Shown: positions 26,680-36,336 of the stretch, in pieces
Layout of the letters: each line of letters opens with the position of its first letter
Position numbering within the stretch: the first letter of the stretch is position 1
Origin: Novosphingobium sp. EMRT-2
GTDB lineage: Bacteria > Pseudomonadota > Alphaproteobacteria > Sphingomonadales > Sphingomonadaceae
Direction of reading: 5' to 3'
DNA: 64,000 nt
NCBI RefSeq assembly: GCF_005145025.1
Contig: NZ_CP039695.1
Span: 248,001 to 312,000, forward strand
Position numbers and translations under genes: made by a program
The notes under the pieces: model-generated
Told to the model about the DNA's origin: nothing
Seen by the model: only the letters and a program-made list of their open reading frames with translations
The model's database searches: none

Positions 26680-27692
26680 CCGGCTTTTCCTCACCCGCCG
26701 CGTTCGGTGCGGCCTTGCGCGATCTGGCCCGGCCCGATGCTCGGGCCATAGCCGCAGCCCGCGCGCGGCAGGACAATCTGACCAAGCCAGCGGGATCGCT
26801 CGGCCGGCTGGAAGACATCGCTGTGTTCATGGCCGGTTGGCAGGGCACCGATCGCCCGGTGATCGAGCGCGTCCGGGCGGCGATCTTTGCCGGGAACCAC
26901 GGTTTCGTCGTCCACGGCGTCAGTGCCTTTCCGGCCAGCGTGACCGCCGCGATGGTGGCCAATTTCGCGGGCGGCGGGGCGGCGATCAACGCGCTGGCCG
27001 GGGCCGCTAATCTGGACCTGCGGGTGGTTCCGCTTGATCTGGAGCGGCCCACAGCCGACTTTACCACGGCCCCCGCCATGTCCGAGGACGAATGCCTTGC
27101 CGCGCTCTCTGCCGGGGCGGCGGTGGTGGAACCGGGGATGCACATGCTGGTGGTGGGTGAAATGGGCATCGGCAATTCGACCGCCGCCGCAGCGCTCTGC
27201 GCGCGCAGCTTTGGCGGCTTGCCCGCGCAATGGGTGGGGCCGGGAACCGGCCTTGATGCCGATGGGATCGCGCGCAAGGTCACGGTGGTGGAACGGGCAC
27301 TGGCCCTTCACGCCGACGCCCCGCACACGCCCGTTGAAACCTTGCGCCGTCTGGGCGGCCGCGAAATCGCCGCCATTGCCGGGGCCGTACTTGAGGCCCG
27401 GCGGCAGCGCGTGCCGGTGATACTGGACGGCTTCATCAGCTGCGCCGCCCTTGCACCGCTCGCCGCCGCTGTTCCCGACATTACCGATCATTGCCTGGCA
27501 GGCCATTGTTCGGCCGAACCGGGGCATGTGGGCCTCTTGGCGCATCTCGGCCTCGACCCGCTGCTGTCGCTGGGGCTTCGGCTGGGCGAGGGCAGCGGCG
27601 CGGCCTTGGCGGTGTCAATCATCCGCGCCGCGCTGGCGACGCATAATGGCATGGCGACTTTCGCCGAGGCCGGAGTAGCGGGCGGCCTGTGA
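26676..27692 (+). CDS. cobT: Nicotinate-nucleotide:dimethylbenzimidazole phosphoribosyltransferase CobT
   Basis: The enzyme makes alpha-ribazole 5'-phosphate from NaMN and dimethylbenzimidazole. The 338-residue protein has DNLTKPAGSLGRLEDIA, IFAGNHGFVVHGVSAFP, MLVVGEMGIGNSTAAAAL and VPVILDGFISCAALAPLA; the catalytic Glu is normally in the C-terminal part. This is CobT in Salmonella naming (CobU in P. denitrificans), not the cobaltochelatase CobT. The longer frame from 26310 is out of frame with DUF1636 and is not real. Confidence 0.96.
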   Translation: MTGFSSPAAFGAALRDLARPDARAIAAARARQDNLTKPAGSLGRLEDIAVFMAGWQGTDRPVIERVRAAIFAGNHGFVVHGVSAFPASVTAAMVANFAGGGAAINALAGAANLDLRVVPLDLERPTADFTTAPAMSEDECLAALSAGAAVVEPGMHMLVVGEMGIGNSTAAAALCARSFGGLPAQWVGPGTGLDADGIARKVTVVERALALHADAPHTPVETLRRLGGREIAAIAGAVLEARRQRVPVILDGFISCAALAPLAAAVPDITDHCLAGHCSAEPGHVGLLAHLGLDPLLSLGLRLGEGSGAALAVSIIRAALATHNGMATFAEAGVAGGL

Positions 27693-28258
27693 CCAGCTTC
27701 GTGCTCCACCTCCTGCGGCACGGCGAACCCGAAGGCGCGGGCGCGCTGATCGGGCGCACCGATGCCGCGTCGACGGTCGCCGGGATCGCCGCTTGCGTTA
27801 CGCAAGCGCAGGGCCTGAAGGCGCCGGTGCTGATCGCATCCGATCTTTCTCGCGCGCGGCTCGCGGGGGAGGCGATCGGCGCTGCCGCCGGCACGGCGCT
27901 GGCGATCGATCCGCGCTGGCGCGAGCTCGATTTCGGTACATGGGACGGCAAGCCTCCCGCCGATATCGACAACGCCGCACTGGCGCGGTTTTGGGATGAT
28001 CCCGATGTCCATGCGCCGCCCGGCGGGGAATGCTGGTCGGCGTTGAAGTGCCGGGTTTCGGCAGCCGTCGGTGATCTTGCGCCGCGTGCCACGCTGATCG
28101 TGACCCATGCCGGGGCGATGCGGGCGGCGTTGGCGGTCCTGTGCGGGTTCGACGCGCGCCAGGTCTGGGCTTTCGACCTGCCCTATGCCGGGCTGCTGTC
28201 GCTGCGGGTCTGGCCGGGAGCAAATCCAGTCGCGCAGATCATGGGGCTGCGGCCATGA
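27689..28258 (+). CDS. cobC: Alpha-ribazole phosphatase-like histidine phosphatase CobC
   Basis: The protein (189 residues) has the RHG motif (LLRHGEPE, about residues 8-15) with the phosphoaccepting His, ASDLSRARLAGEAIG, WRELDFGTWDGK and the second catalytic His in TLIVTHAGAMRAAL. It would remove phosphate from alpha-ribazole phosphate or adenosylcobalamin phosphate. The GTG start at 27689 overlaps cobT in GTGA and the stop overlaps cobS in ATGA. Confidence 0.88.
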   Translation: MTSFVLHLLRHGEPEGAGALIGRTDAASTVAGIAACVTQAQGLKAPVLIASDLSRARLAGEAIGAAAGTALAIDPRWRELDFGTWDGKPPADIDNAALARFWDDPDVHAPPGGECWSALKCRVSAAVGDLAPRATLIVTHAGAMRAALAVLCGFDARQVWAFDLPYAGLLSLRVWPGANPVAQIMGLRP

Positions 28259-28995
28259 AGGGGCTAATCCTGGCCCTGCAATTCCTGACGCGGCTGCCGC
28301 TGCCTGCCATCGTGGCGGACGATTCCGCCTTCGCCCGCTCGATGCGCTGGTTTCCGGTGCCCGGGCTGGTGATCGGTGCCCTGGTGGCGGGCGCGGCGTG
28401 GAGCGGATCGCTGGTCGATCACCGTATCGGCGCACTCGCGGCGCTGGCCATGTGGACTGGCATGACCGGGGCGCTGCATCTCGATGGGCTGGCCGACATC
28501 GCCGATGCCAGTGGTGCGGCGCATAAGGCCGGAGAGAAGGATCGCGAACGGCTGCTGGCCGTCCTTGCTGATCCCCATCTGGGCAGCTTCGGCGTGGTGG
28601 CCCTCGTGTTGCAACTGCTGGCCAAATTCGTGCTGCTCGATTGCCTGACCGACGCGCGCGCATTCCTTCCGCTCGTGCTGGTGCCTTTTGCCGCCCGCAT
28701 CGGCCCGCTGGCCTGGACCTGGTGGCTTGAGCCGCTGCATCAGGGGCTGGGCGCCAGGTTCCGGTCTGCCATCGGGCTGCCGCACATCATGGTCTGGGCC
28801 GTTGCTCTTGCGGCTGCTTCGTGGTTCTTCCCCGCCCTGCTGGCTACGCCCGCGCTGGTTCTGTGGTGGGGATGGCATTTGCGCTGCACGATCGGCGGGA
28901 TTTCCGGTGATGGCCATGGCGCAGGCATCGAACTTACCGAAACCGCGCTGCTGCTGGCACTGCTGCTCGCTTCCCGTTGGGGGTTGGCGGCATGA
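28255..28995 (+). CDS. cobS: Adenosylcobinamide-GDP ribazoletransferase CobS (cobalamin synthase)
   Basis: This inner-membrane enzyme joins adenosylcobinamide-GDP with alpha-ribazole (phosphate). The 246-residue protein has LQFLTRLPLP at the start, the active-site-like LHLDGLADIADASGA, then KDRERLLAVLADPHLGSFGV and C-terminal CTIGGISGDGHGAGIELTE, with several hydrophobic segments. This is the Salmonella cobS (cobV in P. denitrificans). Confidence 0.95.
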   Translation: MKGLILALQFLTRLPLPAIVADDSAFARSMRWFPVPGLVIGALVAGAAWSGSLVDHRIGALAALAMWTGMTGALHLDGLADIADASGAAHKAGEKDRERLLAVLADPHLGSFGVVALVLQLLAKFVLLDCLTDARAFLPLVLVPFAARIGPLAWTWWLEPLHQGLGARFRSAIGLPHIMVWAVALAAASWFFPALLATPALVLWWGWHLRCTIGGISGDGHGAGIELTETALLLALLLASRWGLAA

Positions 28996-29975
28996 CCGGA
29001 TTTACCTTCCACGGCGGCAGGCTGGCAGAGGCCATGGCTCATTTCGGCACGGGCGATGATCGGTGGATCGACCTTTCCACCGGCATCAATCCCCACGGCT
29101 GGCCCGGCGCCGACCGTCTGGCGGTGGACTGGCAGGCTTTGCCCGACGCGGGTGGGCTAGATAATCTGGAAGCGACCGCAGCCGCCTTTTTCGGTGCGGA
29201 CCCCGACCACGTCTGCGCCGTGCCGGGGACCGAGATCGGGCTGCGGATGCTGGGCGACATCGTGCCGGGGCCATCCATCCATGCCTGGCCGAGCTATGGC
29301 ACCCATGGCGAGATGATCGCCGGAAGCCGCGCCGCTTCGCCGGCCGATCTGGATCGTGAACGGGCAGGGACCGTCATCCTTGCCAATCCCAACAACCCCG
29401 ATGGCACCATGATTCCACCGGCCACGCTACTGGACTGGCTGAATGCCCCGCGTGATGCGGCGAGCTGGCTGGTCGTGGACGAGGCCTTTGCCGATGTTCT
29501 GCCCGCGATCAGCGTTGCAGGCCATGTGCATGATACGCGACGGCTGATCGTTTTTCGGTCTTTCGGCAAGTTCTTCGGGCTGGCCGGGCTGCGTCTGGGT
29601 TTCGTCCTCGGCCCGAGAGAAGTGATCGCGCAATATCGCCGCAGGCTCGGCAGTTGGCCGCTTTCGGCGGCGGCGCTGGCTATCGGCGCGGCGGCCTACA
29701 GGGACGCGGAGTGGATCACAGCGACGCGGACGGGCCTTGCCGATCAGGCCGCCGCCCTACATGCGTTGCTCGCCCGACACGGTTTGCGGGTCACTGGCGA
29801 TTGTCCGCTGTTCCGGCTGATCGAGGTTGATGATGCCGCCGCCCTGTTCGAGCGCCTCGGCAGAGCGTCGATCCTGACGCGCCCGTTCGATTACAACCCG
29901 CGCTGGCTGCGCCTGGGCCTGCCGGCCAGCGAGGAGGGGCTGCATCGTCTCGACAAGGCGCTGGCCGATGGCTGA
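28992..29975 (+). CDS. cobD: L-threonine-O-3-phosphate decarboxylase CobD (CobC type)
   Basis: A PLP enzyme of 327 residues, fold type I. The PLP lysine lies in FRSFGKFFGLAGLRLGF (near residue 196), with ILANPNNPDGTMIP and WLVVDEAFADVLP before it and LRLGLP near the end. It makes aminopropanol phosphate for the nucleotide-loop linker and is the counterpart of Salmonella cobD and P. denitrificans cobC. ATGA overlap with cobS and 8-base overlap with cbiB. Confidence 0.9.
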   Translation: MTGFTFHGGRLAEAMAHFGTGDDRWIDLSTGINPHGWPGADRLAVDWQALPDAGGLDNLEATAAAFFGADPDHVCAVPGTEIGLRMLGDIVPGPSIHAWPSYGTHGEMIAGSRAASPADLDRERAGTVILANPNNPDGTMIPPATLLDWLNAPRDAASWLVVDEAFADVLPAISVAGHVHDTRRLIVFRSFGKFFGLAGLRLGFVLGPREVIAQYRRRLGSWPLSAAALAIGAAAYRDAEWITATRTGLADQAAALHALLARHGLRVTGDCPLFRLIEVDDAAALFERLGRASILTRPFDYNPRWLRLGLPASEEGLHRLDKALADG

Positions 29976-30906
29976 ATCGGTAGCGCTGCTTGCCCTGGTG
30001 CTGGACGCCGCGATGGGCTGGCCGCAGGCGTTTTACCGGCGGATTGGCCATCCCGTCGGCGGCTTTGCCTGGATCATCGCCGGACTGGAGCGGCGGTGGA
30101 ACAGCGCCGCACGCTCCGACGGCGCGCGGCGCATGGCCGGTGTGGCGACGGTGCTGGTTCTGCTGGCCACGGCCGGCGGTGTGGGCTGGATGGTGCAAAG
30201 CCTGCTGGAAGCGTTTGCCGGGGTCTGGGCTTGGCCGCTCATCGCCGTATCGGCCTGGCCGGGTCTGGCGCAGCGTAGCCTGCACGATCATGTCCGCCCG
30301 GTTGCCGAGGCGCTGGAGCGGGGGGACGTTCCCGCTGCGCGCGGCGCTGTCGGTATGATCGTCGGGCGTGATACAGCACAGCTGGACGCGGCCGGCGTTG
30401 CCCGGGCCGCCATCGAAAGTCTGGCGGAAAGTTTTTGCGATGGGGTGGTCGCGCCGCTGTTCTGGCTGCTCGTTCTGGGACTGCCTGGCATCTGGATATA
30501 CAAGGCGATCAACACCGCCGATAGCATGATCGGCCACCGTGAGGAGCGATGGCGTGCCTTTGGCTGGGCGGCGGCCCGCAGCGACGATGTCCTGAATCTG
30601 GTGCCCGCGCGAATCGCCGGGGTGCTGATCTGCCTGTGCGGTGGACGGGGCTGGCGCATCCTATGGCGCGATGCCTCCAATCATGCCTCGCCCAACGCGG
30701 GCTGGCCTGAGGCGGCGATCGCCGGAGTGCTGGACCTGCGTCTGGCCGGACCGATCGCCTATGATGGCATCGCTTCGGACAAACTATGGATCGGCGAGAG
30801 CGATCGCCCCGCCGGTGCAGCGGATATTCGGCGCGCTCTGGCCATCTACGGCCGTGCCTGCCTGTGCCTGTGGATCATTGCGGGGGGAGTGGCATGGGCG
30901 CTTTGA
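29968..30906 (+). CDS. cbiB: Adenosylcobinamide-phosphate synthase CbiB
   Basis: This membrane protein (312 residues) attaches aminopropanol (phosphate) to adenosylcobyric acid. It has GWPQAFYRRIGHPVGGFAW, the block MIVGRDTAQLDAAGVARAAI, ESLAESFCDGVVAPLFW, YKAINTADSMIGHREERWRA and the SPNAGWPEAAIAG segment. Several hydrophobic helices separate these. It is CobD in P. denitrificans naming. It overlaps cobQ by 13 bases if the upstream cobQ start is used. Confidence 0.94.
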   Translation: MAESVALLALVLDAAMGWPQAFYRRIGHPVGGFAWIIAGLERRWNSAARSDGARRMAGVATVLVLLATAGGVGWMVQSLLEAFAGVWAWPLIAVSAWPGLAQRSLHDHVRPVAEALERGDVPAARGAVGMIVGRDTAQLDAAGVARAAIESLAESFCDGVVAPLFWLLVLGLPGIWIYKAINTADSMIGHREERWRAFGWAAARSDDVLNLVPARIAGVLICLCGGRGWRILWRDASNHASPNAGWPEAAIAGVLDLRLAGPIAYDGIASDKLWIGESDRPAGAADIRRALAIYGRACLCLWIIAGGVAWAL

Positions 30907-32381
30907 TGCTTCAGGGCACTGGCTCGGACGTGGGCAAATCGGTATTGGTAGCAGGTCTGTGCCGGGCCTTGCAGAAACGTGGACTTCGCGTCCTGCCGTT
31001 CAAGCCGCAGAACATGTCCAACAACGCGGCGGTCACCAGCGATGGCGGCGAGATCGGGCGGGCGCAGGCCTTGCAGGCGATGGCCTGCGGGGTTGAACCG
31101 CATACCGACATGAACCCCGTGCTGCTGAAGCCGCAGGCCGACCGCACCTCGCAACTGATCGTGCATGGCCAGGTGCGTGGCACGCTGGGAGCCGGTAACT
31201 TCCGGCAGGAGCGGGGTGCGCTGCTGGGCGAGGTGATGGCAAGCTATGAACGGCTCCGGCAGTCTTGCGATATTGTTGTCGTCGAGGGCGCAGGCTCTCC
31301 TGCGGAAATCAACCTGCGCGCCGGCGATATCGCCAACATGGGGTTCGCTCGCGCGGCGAACGTGCCGGTGGTGCTGGTCGGCGACATCGATCGCGGTGGG
31401 GTCATCGCCGCCATCGTCGGCACGAAGGCGGTCATCGATCCCGCCGATGCGGCGATGATCGAGGGTTTCATCATCAACAAGTTTCGCGGCGATCCGGCGC
31501 TGTTCGCCGATGGCTACGCTCAAATCGAGAGCCTGTCAGGCTGGCTGGGGTTCGGCGTGGTGCCCTGGCTGGGTGCCACCGCACGGCTTCCGAGCGAAGA
31601 CGCCGTGGTACTGGAGCGCGGCGGAGCGAAGGCCGGGGGCAGCATGCTTATCGCCTGTCCAATCCTGCCGCGCATATCCAATTTCGACGATCTCGATCCC
31701 CTGAAACTGGAAGAAGGGGTCGAACTGCGCATGATCCCGCCCGGTCAGCCGATCCCGGCGGAGGCTGTGCTTGTCATCCTGCCGGGATCGAAGGCGACCA
31801 TCGCCGATCTTACCGCGCTGCGCTGCGCAGGCTGGGACATCGATATTCTGGCGCATCATCGGCGCGGTGGCATGACCCTCGGGATTTGTGGCGGCTATCA
31901 GATGCTGGGGCGGAGCATATCGGATCCCGAAGGGCTGGAAGGTCCGACGGGCACCGTCAGCGGGCTTGGCTTGCTCGATGTCGAAACGACCCTGCATGCG
32001 AGCAAGGCGCTGCGACCCGTCAGCGGGATGGCCTTGGGCGCGCCGTTCGGGGGCTATGAAATGCACATGGGGCAAACCAGCGGTCCGGATACCGAGCGGC
32101 CTTTCGCGATCCTCTCCGACGGTCGCCGCGATGGCGCGATGAACGCCGCGGGAACGGTGCTCGGCACCTATGTCCACGGCTTGCTCGCCGATGCGGGCCA
32201 GCGCCGCGCGCTGCTGTCGCGCATCGACGTGGCAGGCGGAGGAGCGGATTATCGCGCTTCGGTCGAGGAGGCGCTGGACGAGATCGCCTCCGCGCTGGAG
32301 GATCATCTCGATATCGACGCGCTGGTGGCGCTGGCCACGGCGGAGCGCTCGGCCCCGCGTACGGCGGAGGAGAGGGCGTGA
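30894..32381 (+). CDS. cobQ: Cobyric acid synthase CobQ
   Basis: CobQ amidates the b, d, e and g carboxyls of adenosylcobyrinic acid diamide. The 495-residue protein has a P-loop GTGSDVGKS (8-16), KPQNMSNNAAVTSDGGEIGR, VVEGAGSPAEINLRAGDIAN and a glutaminase domain with Cys in LGICGGYQMLGRSI and His in TYVHGLLAD. ATG 30894 is chosen because GGGGGAG lies 6-7 bases upstream; ATG 30906, which overlaps the cbiB stop in TGATG, is the alternative. Confidence 0.95.
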   Translation: MGALMLQGTGSDVGKSVLVAGLCRALQKRGLRVLPFKPQNMSNNAAVTSDGGEIGRAQALQAMACGVEPHTDMNPVLLKPQADRTSQLIVHGQVRGTLGAGNFRQERGALLGEVMASYERLRQSCDIVVVEGAGSPAEINLRAGDIANMGFARAANVPVVLVGDIDRGGVIAAIVGTKAVIDPADAAMIEGFIINKFRGDPALFADGYAQIESLSGWLGFGVVPWLGATARLPSEDAVVLERGGAKAGGSMLIACPILPRISNFDDLDPLKLEEGVELRMIPPGQPIPAEAVLVILPGSKATIADLTALRCAGWDIDILAHHRRGGMTLGICGGYQMLGRSISDPEGLEGPTGTVSGLGLLDVETTLHASKALRPVSGMALGAPFGGYEMHMGQTSGPDTERPFAILSDGRRDGAMNAAGTVLGTYVHGLLADAGQRRALLSRIDVAGGGADYRASVEEALDEIASALEDHLDIDALVALATAERSAPRTAEERA

Positions 32382-32902
32382 GCGGCGCGCCTTCGCACTT
32401 GCTGGTTCTGGGCGGGGCGCGTTCGGGCAAGAGTCGCTATGCTCAGACCAGGGCAGAAGCGCTGGAGGGCGAGCTGGTCTATCTGGCCACGGCACAGGCC
32501 TTCGATGGCGAGATGCGCGAACGGATTGCCCTGCATCGCGCCGATCGCGGCGCGCGCTGGTCGACCGTCGAGGCCCCTCTGGAACTGGCGGAAGCAATCA
32601 CGTCGTGTAGCGCGCCAGGCACGGTGGTACTGGTGGATTGTCTGACGCTTTGGGCGTCGAACCTTCTCTTGGCGGAGCGGGACACTGTCGCGGCAACGCA
32701 AGGGTTGTTGAGTGCGGTTTTGGGCGCGCGGGGCCCGGTCATTCTGGTCGCCAATGAGGTGGGGCTGGGCATTGTGCCCGACAACGCCTTGGCCAGACGA
32801 TTCCGCGATGTCGCGGGAAGGATAAACCAGGATGTGGCTGCCGCTGTTGGCGAGGTCGTCATGTTGTTTGCCGGACTTCCTTTGGTGGTGAAATCTCAAT
32901 GA
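32378..32902 (+). CDS. cobU: Adenosylcobinamide kinase/guanylyltransferase CobU (CobP)
   Basis: The bifunctional enzyme phosphorylates adenosylcobinamide and adds GMP from GTP. The 174-residue protein has a P-loop LVLGGARSGKSRYA (about 9-22), VYLATAQAFDGEMRERIALH with the guanylated-His region, VVLVDCLTLWASNLL and LVANEVGLGIVPDNALAR. GTG 32378 overlaps the cobQ stop in GTGA. It is the last gene of the cob operon. No clear terminator follows in 32903-33012. Confidence 0.95.
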   Translation: MSGAPSHLLVLGGARSGKSRYAQTRAEALEGELVYLATAQAFDGEMRERIALHRADRGARWSTVEAPLELAEAITSCSAPGTVVLVDCLTLWASNLLLAERDTVAATQGLLSAVLGARGPVILVANEVGLGIVPDNALARRFRDVAGRINQDVAAAVGEVVMLFAGLPLVVKSQ

Positions 32903-33012
32903 AAGGATTGGGCTGACTGTAGCCGTTGATAGGGACCATCGATGCTCTCGCGCCGAGACTTGAGACGGCGCCGCAATGACCGATAATTGACTTTGTTCCG
33001 ATGCGATGTGCT

Positions 33013-33399
33013 ATGAAGCGTTCTATGAAACGCCTGCTCTCCTTGCTGTTGCTCGCCGGAGCACTTCTTGGCCTACTCGGTCAGGAAGTCGCGTTTGCGA
33101 ACGTCATGCCGGTCGCAAAGGTCGAGCAGGTCTCGGCCCCCGCTGCGCAGATGAGCGCCGGCTGTGCCGAGATGATGGGCCTCACCAAGCAGGTGCAGCA
33201 GCCCGAAAAGCCCTGCCAGGGCATGACGCCGGACTGCGTGGCCAAGATGGGCTGCGCGGTGACGGCGGCCCTCATTCCGCCGCTCGCATTCACTGCCACG
33301 CCGCAGCTGCGCGCTGCAGCGCCACCGCAAATGCCGGTCGCGCCGCTGATCGGCCGCGACACCGGACCGGAACCAGAACCACCCGCACGCCTTGGCTGA
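33013..33399 (+). CDS. Small secreted protein with conserved cysteines, head of the cus operon
   Basis: The protein (128 residues from ATG 33013; ATGs at 33001 and 33025 also fit) has a signal peptide (KRLLSLLLLAGALLGLLGQ... to VAFA). The mature part carries Cys and Met residues in SAGCAEMMGL, KPCQGMTPDCVAKMGCAV and ends in a Pro-rich tail. The Cys/Met pattern and its position at the head of an efflux operon suggest a periplasmic copper- or silver-binding helper, but I do not recognise the family. Confidence 0.6.
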   Translation: MKRSMKRLLSLLLLAGALLGLLGQEVAFANVMPVAKVEQVSAPAAQMSAGCAEMMGLTKQVQQPEKPCQGMTPDCVAKMGCAVTAALIPPLAFTATPQLRAAAPPQMPVAPLIGRDTGPEPEPPARLG

Positions 33400-33469
33400 A
33401 CGCAAGCGGCGCGCTCGCGAACTCATGTTCGCCGTGCGTCACCTCGTAGTTCAATCAAGGATTTTCGAC

Positions 33470-33739
33470 ATGAAGACGATTCTCACGCTCGCCGCCGTTG
33501 CGGCGGCACTCGCAGGCGCATCCGTGGCCTCGGCCCACCAAAACGCTGGTGGCCATTGGGAATGGCAATCCCGTCCCACTTTCGGACCGAACAAGTCCAA
33601 CCTGCCTCCGCAGGTTCGCGTCTGGGTCAAAGACCGCAATTCCGAAATGGCGGATTGCAACTGCGACATGATGAAGATGAGCGCGGCCGATTGCATGATG
33701 GACATGCGCGGCAAGCGCACAGCGCCTTCGGCCGGCTAA
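33470..33739 (+). CDS. Small secreted Cys/Met-rich protein of the cus operon
   Basis: This 89-residue protein has a signal peptide ending ASVASA and a C-terminus rich in thiols and thioethers (DCNCDMMKMSAADCMMDM), a typical soft-metal ligand set. The middle is aromatic (GGHWEWQSRPTFG). The start ATG at 33470 follows AAGG; the longer frame from 33392 has no support. Function inferred from composition and context only: periplasmic Cu/Ag binding. Confidence 0.6.
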   Translation: MKTILTLAAVAAALAGASVASAHQNAGGHWEWQSRPTFGPNKSNLPPQVRVWVKDRNSEMADCNCDMMKMSAADCMMDMRGKRTAPSAG

Positions 33740-33877
33740 GGCGATTGCCTGGCCGATAGCCGATAATAAACACGGCCGGGCGCGTGGCGCCGGCGGAGAA
33801 TGCCCCCTTCGCCGGCGCCCGTTTGTCCAGCTTTGCGTTTCGGCATTGGCCATGGCTCTCCCGATCAGGAGATTCCC

Positions 33878-35107
33878 ATGCGATTGATTGTTCTGGCGCC
33901 GCTGCTCGCGGCGATCCCGGGCGCAGTACTGGCCGAACCGCTGACTTTCGACGCAGCGATCGAACGTGCCTCGCGCAATGCGCCCTCGATCCAGGCGGGT
34001 GAGGCAGGTGTCGAGGCCAGACGCTCGGCCGCAGTTGCCGCGGGCCGCTTGCCCGATCCTACACTCAATGTGGGGCTCGACAACTTCCCCGTTTCCGGCC
34101 CGCCCGCGTTCAGCTTCACGCGCGAAAGCATGACGATGGCGCGGATCGGGGTCGAGCAGCCGTTCCCCAATCCCGCCAAGCGCAGCGCACAGCGCACCCG
34201 CGCTGAGGCCGACATCGGCATGGCCGAGGGCGAGCTTGCGGTTGAGACCCAGAATGTCAGGCTGGAGACAGCACTAGCGTGGATCGATCTCTACTACGCC
34301 AAGCGGCGACTGGCGCAGTTGCAACTGCTCGACACAAGCCTGGGCGAGCTTCAATCGACCGTTTCGGCCCGTCTCGCATCGGGTTCTGCTCGTCCGGCCT
34401 TTGCGCTCGAACCAGACCAATTGCGCGCCGCCATCAACGACCGGCGCAGCGAACTTGCCGCCGAGGTGGTTCGGGCGAAGGCCCGGTTAGTGCGCTTCAC
34501 GGGTGATCCCGATGCCGATGTCATGGGCGATCTGCCCATGCTGGAAGTCGACCGCGCGAACCTGATCGCCGGCATTCCCTTGTTGCCGCGCCTCAAGGCT
34601 CTCGATGCAGCCGTCAGCGGCGCAGAAGCCGACACCGGCCTTGCGCGCGCCGACAAGCGCCCGGACTGGCGGGTGAGCGCGAGTTATGGCCGCCGCGATC
34701 CCGCCTATGGCGACATGGTGTCGGTGGGCGTCAGCATCGACCTGCCATTCTTCGCCAAGCGGCGGCAGGATCCGAAGATCGCGGCGAGCCTGAGCGGCGA
34801 GACACAGGCGCGCCTGACTCGCGCCGCTGCCGAACGCGAAATCCTAGCATCACTCGATGGCGATCTTGCCGATCACGAGATGCACATGGCCAGGCTCGAA
34901 AACGCCCGAAAGGTGCTGGTGCCGCTCGCCAAGCGCCGGGCCGAACTCGACATGGCGAGCTACGCGGCGGGCAAGCTCGATCTCGGCAGTGCTCTGCTCT
35001 CAAGTTTGGCCCTCGCCGAAGCCGAAGTCGATGCGCTGTCGCGCGAAGCCGATGTCGCGCGCGACGCGGTGCGGATCAATTTTACCTATGGAGGAGTTCG
35101 GCCATGA
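33878..35107 (+). CDS. cusC: TolC-family outer-membrane efflux protein (CusC-like)
   Basis: The 409-residue protein has a signal peptide ending VLAEP and two halves of long helices, as in outer-membrane factors: FDAAIERASRNAPSIQAGEA and PDPTLNVGLDNFP in the first, WRVSASYGRRDPAYGDMVSV and IDLPFFAKRRQDPKIA in the second. These are shared by the metal-efflux branch of the TolC family. It would form the exit duct for the adaptor and pump genes that follow. It overlaps the adaptor gene in ATGA. Confidence 0.88.
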   Translation: MRLIVLAPLLAAIPGAVLAEPLTFDAAIERASRNAPSIQAGEAGVEARRSAAVAAGRLPDPTLNVGLDNFPVSGPPAFSFTRESMTMARIGVEQPFPNPAKRSAQRTRAEADIGMAEGELAVETQNVRLETALAWIDLYYAKRRLAQLQLLDTSLGELQSTVSARLASGSARPAFALEPDQLRAAINDRRSELAAEVVRAKARLVRFTGDPDADVMGDLPMLEVDRANLIAGIPLLPRLKALDAAVSGAEADTGLARADKRPDWRVSASYGRRDPAYGDMVSVGVSIDLPFFAKRRQDPKIAASLSGETQARLTRAAAEREILASLDGDLADHEMHMARLENARKVLVPLAKRRAELDMASYAAGKLDLGSALLSSLALAEAEVDALSREADVARDAVRINFTYGGVRP

Positions 35108-36336
35108 CGCTGGACAGGAAGAATGCCGCGCGCTGGGGCGCGGGTGCGCTGGCGCTGGCCTTGGTTGCAGGCGGCGGAGGTTACTGGCTTGGGCAGCGCG
35201 GCGGTGCGCCCGCGACCGAGGCCGGGTCGGGGCCTGCGGGGCGCAAGGTGCTGTACTGGTACGACCCAATGGTGCCGACCGAGCACTACGACAATCCCAA
35301 TTCGCTCTCGTCGATGGGCATGAAGACGATCCCCAAGTATGCGGACGCTGCTCCGGACACCGGGCCGGGCGTAAGCGTGGATGCCGCCGCGAAACAAAGC
35401 CTCGGTATGCGCGTGGTCGCGGCGGAGATGGGCTCGTTGCCATCGGGCCTTACGGTCAACGGTACGATCGACTTCAACCAGCGCGACGTGGGAATCGTCC
35501 AGGCGCGCTCGGGTGGCTTCGTCAGCAGAGTCTATGCCCGCGCGCCGGGAGATGTGATCGGCGCGGGTGCCCCCATCGCCGATCTGCAACTGCCCGAATG
35601 GGGCGGCGCGCAAGGCGAGTTCCTTGCGGTGAAGCGGCTCGGCAGGCCGGACCTCACCGCCGCCGCGCGCCAGAGGCTCAAGCTGATGGGCATGTCAGAT
35701 GCGCTGATCAGCGAAGTCGAACGAAGCGGGCGGACCAATGGCACGGTGACGATTCGCTCGCCCATCGCGGGCGTGATCCAGACGCTCGACGTGCGCGTGG
35801 GCATGACCCTGGCGGCCGGACAGAGCCTCGCGCAGGTCAGCGGGATCGGCACGGTCTGGCTCAATGCCGCCGTTCCCGAGACGCAGGCCGGGCTGGTGCG
35901 CATCGGGCAGAGTGCAAGCGCTACGCTTGCTGCCTTCCCGGGCGAAAGCTTCGCCGGACGGATTACCGCGATCCTGCCGACCGCGCAGGCCGACAGCCGC
36001 ACGCTGACGGTTCGCATCGAACTGGCCAATAGCGGCGGGCGGCTCAGACCGGGCATGTTCGCTCAGGTGGCCTTTGCGGGCGACGGCAAGCCCGCGCTGC
36101 TGGTGCCGAGCGAGGCCGTGATCCGCACCGGCGCACGCACGCTGGTCATGCTGGCGCTGTCCGATGGTCGTTATCGTCCGGCCGAGGTCCGCACCGGTCG
36201 CGAGGGTGGCGGCAAGACCGAAGTGCTTGCCGGATTGGCGGCGGGCGAGAAGGTCGTCGCCTCGGGCCAGTTCCTGCTCGATTCCGAGGCCAGCCTTACC
36301 GGCATCACCGCGCGCCCGATCGGAGGCGGCCAATGA
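35104..36336 (+). CDS. cusB: RND periplasmic adaptor (CusB-like) with heavy-metal-binding motif
   Basis: This membrane-fusion protein (410 residues) has an N-terminal membrane anchor ([16 protein letters not shown]), a heavy-metal-binding motif (YWYDPMVP...[10 protein letters not shown], about residues 44-78) with Met residues, a lipoyl/hairpin region ([20 protein letters not shown]) and a beta-barrel ([19 protein letters not shown]). It bridges the pump to the outer-membrane duct. ATGA overlaps on both sides (cusC and cusA) show a coupled operon. Confidence 0.92.
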   Translation: MTLDRKNAARWGAGALALALVAGGGGYWLGQRGGAPATEAGSGPAGRKVLYWYDPMVPTEHYDNPNSLSSMGMKTIPKYADAAPDTGPGVSVDAAAKQSLGMRVVAAEMGSLPSGLTVNGTIDFNQRDVGIVQARSGGFVSRVYARAPGDVIGAGAPIADLQLPEWGGAQGEFLAVKRLGRPDLTAAARQRLKLMGMSDALISEVERSGRTNGTVTIRSPIAGVIQTLDVRVGMTLAAGQSLAQVSGIGTVWLNAAVPETQAGLVRIGQSASATLAAFPGESFAGRITAILPTAQADSRTLTVRIELANSGGRLRPGMFAQVAFAGDGKPALLVPSEAVIRTGARTLVMLALSDGRYRPAEVRTGREGGGKTEVLAGLAAGEKVVASGQFLLDSEASLTGITARPIGGGQ

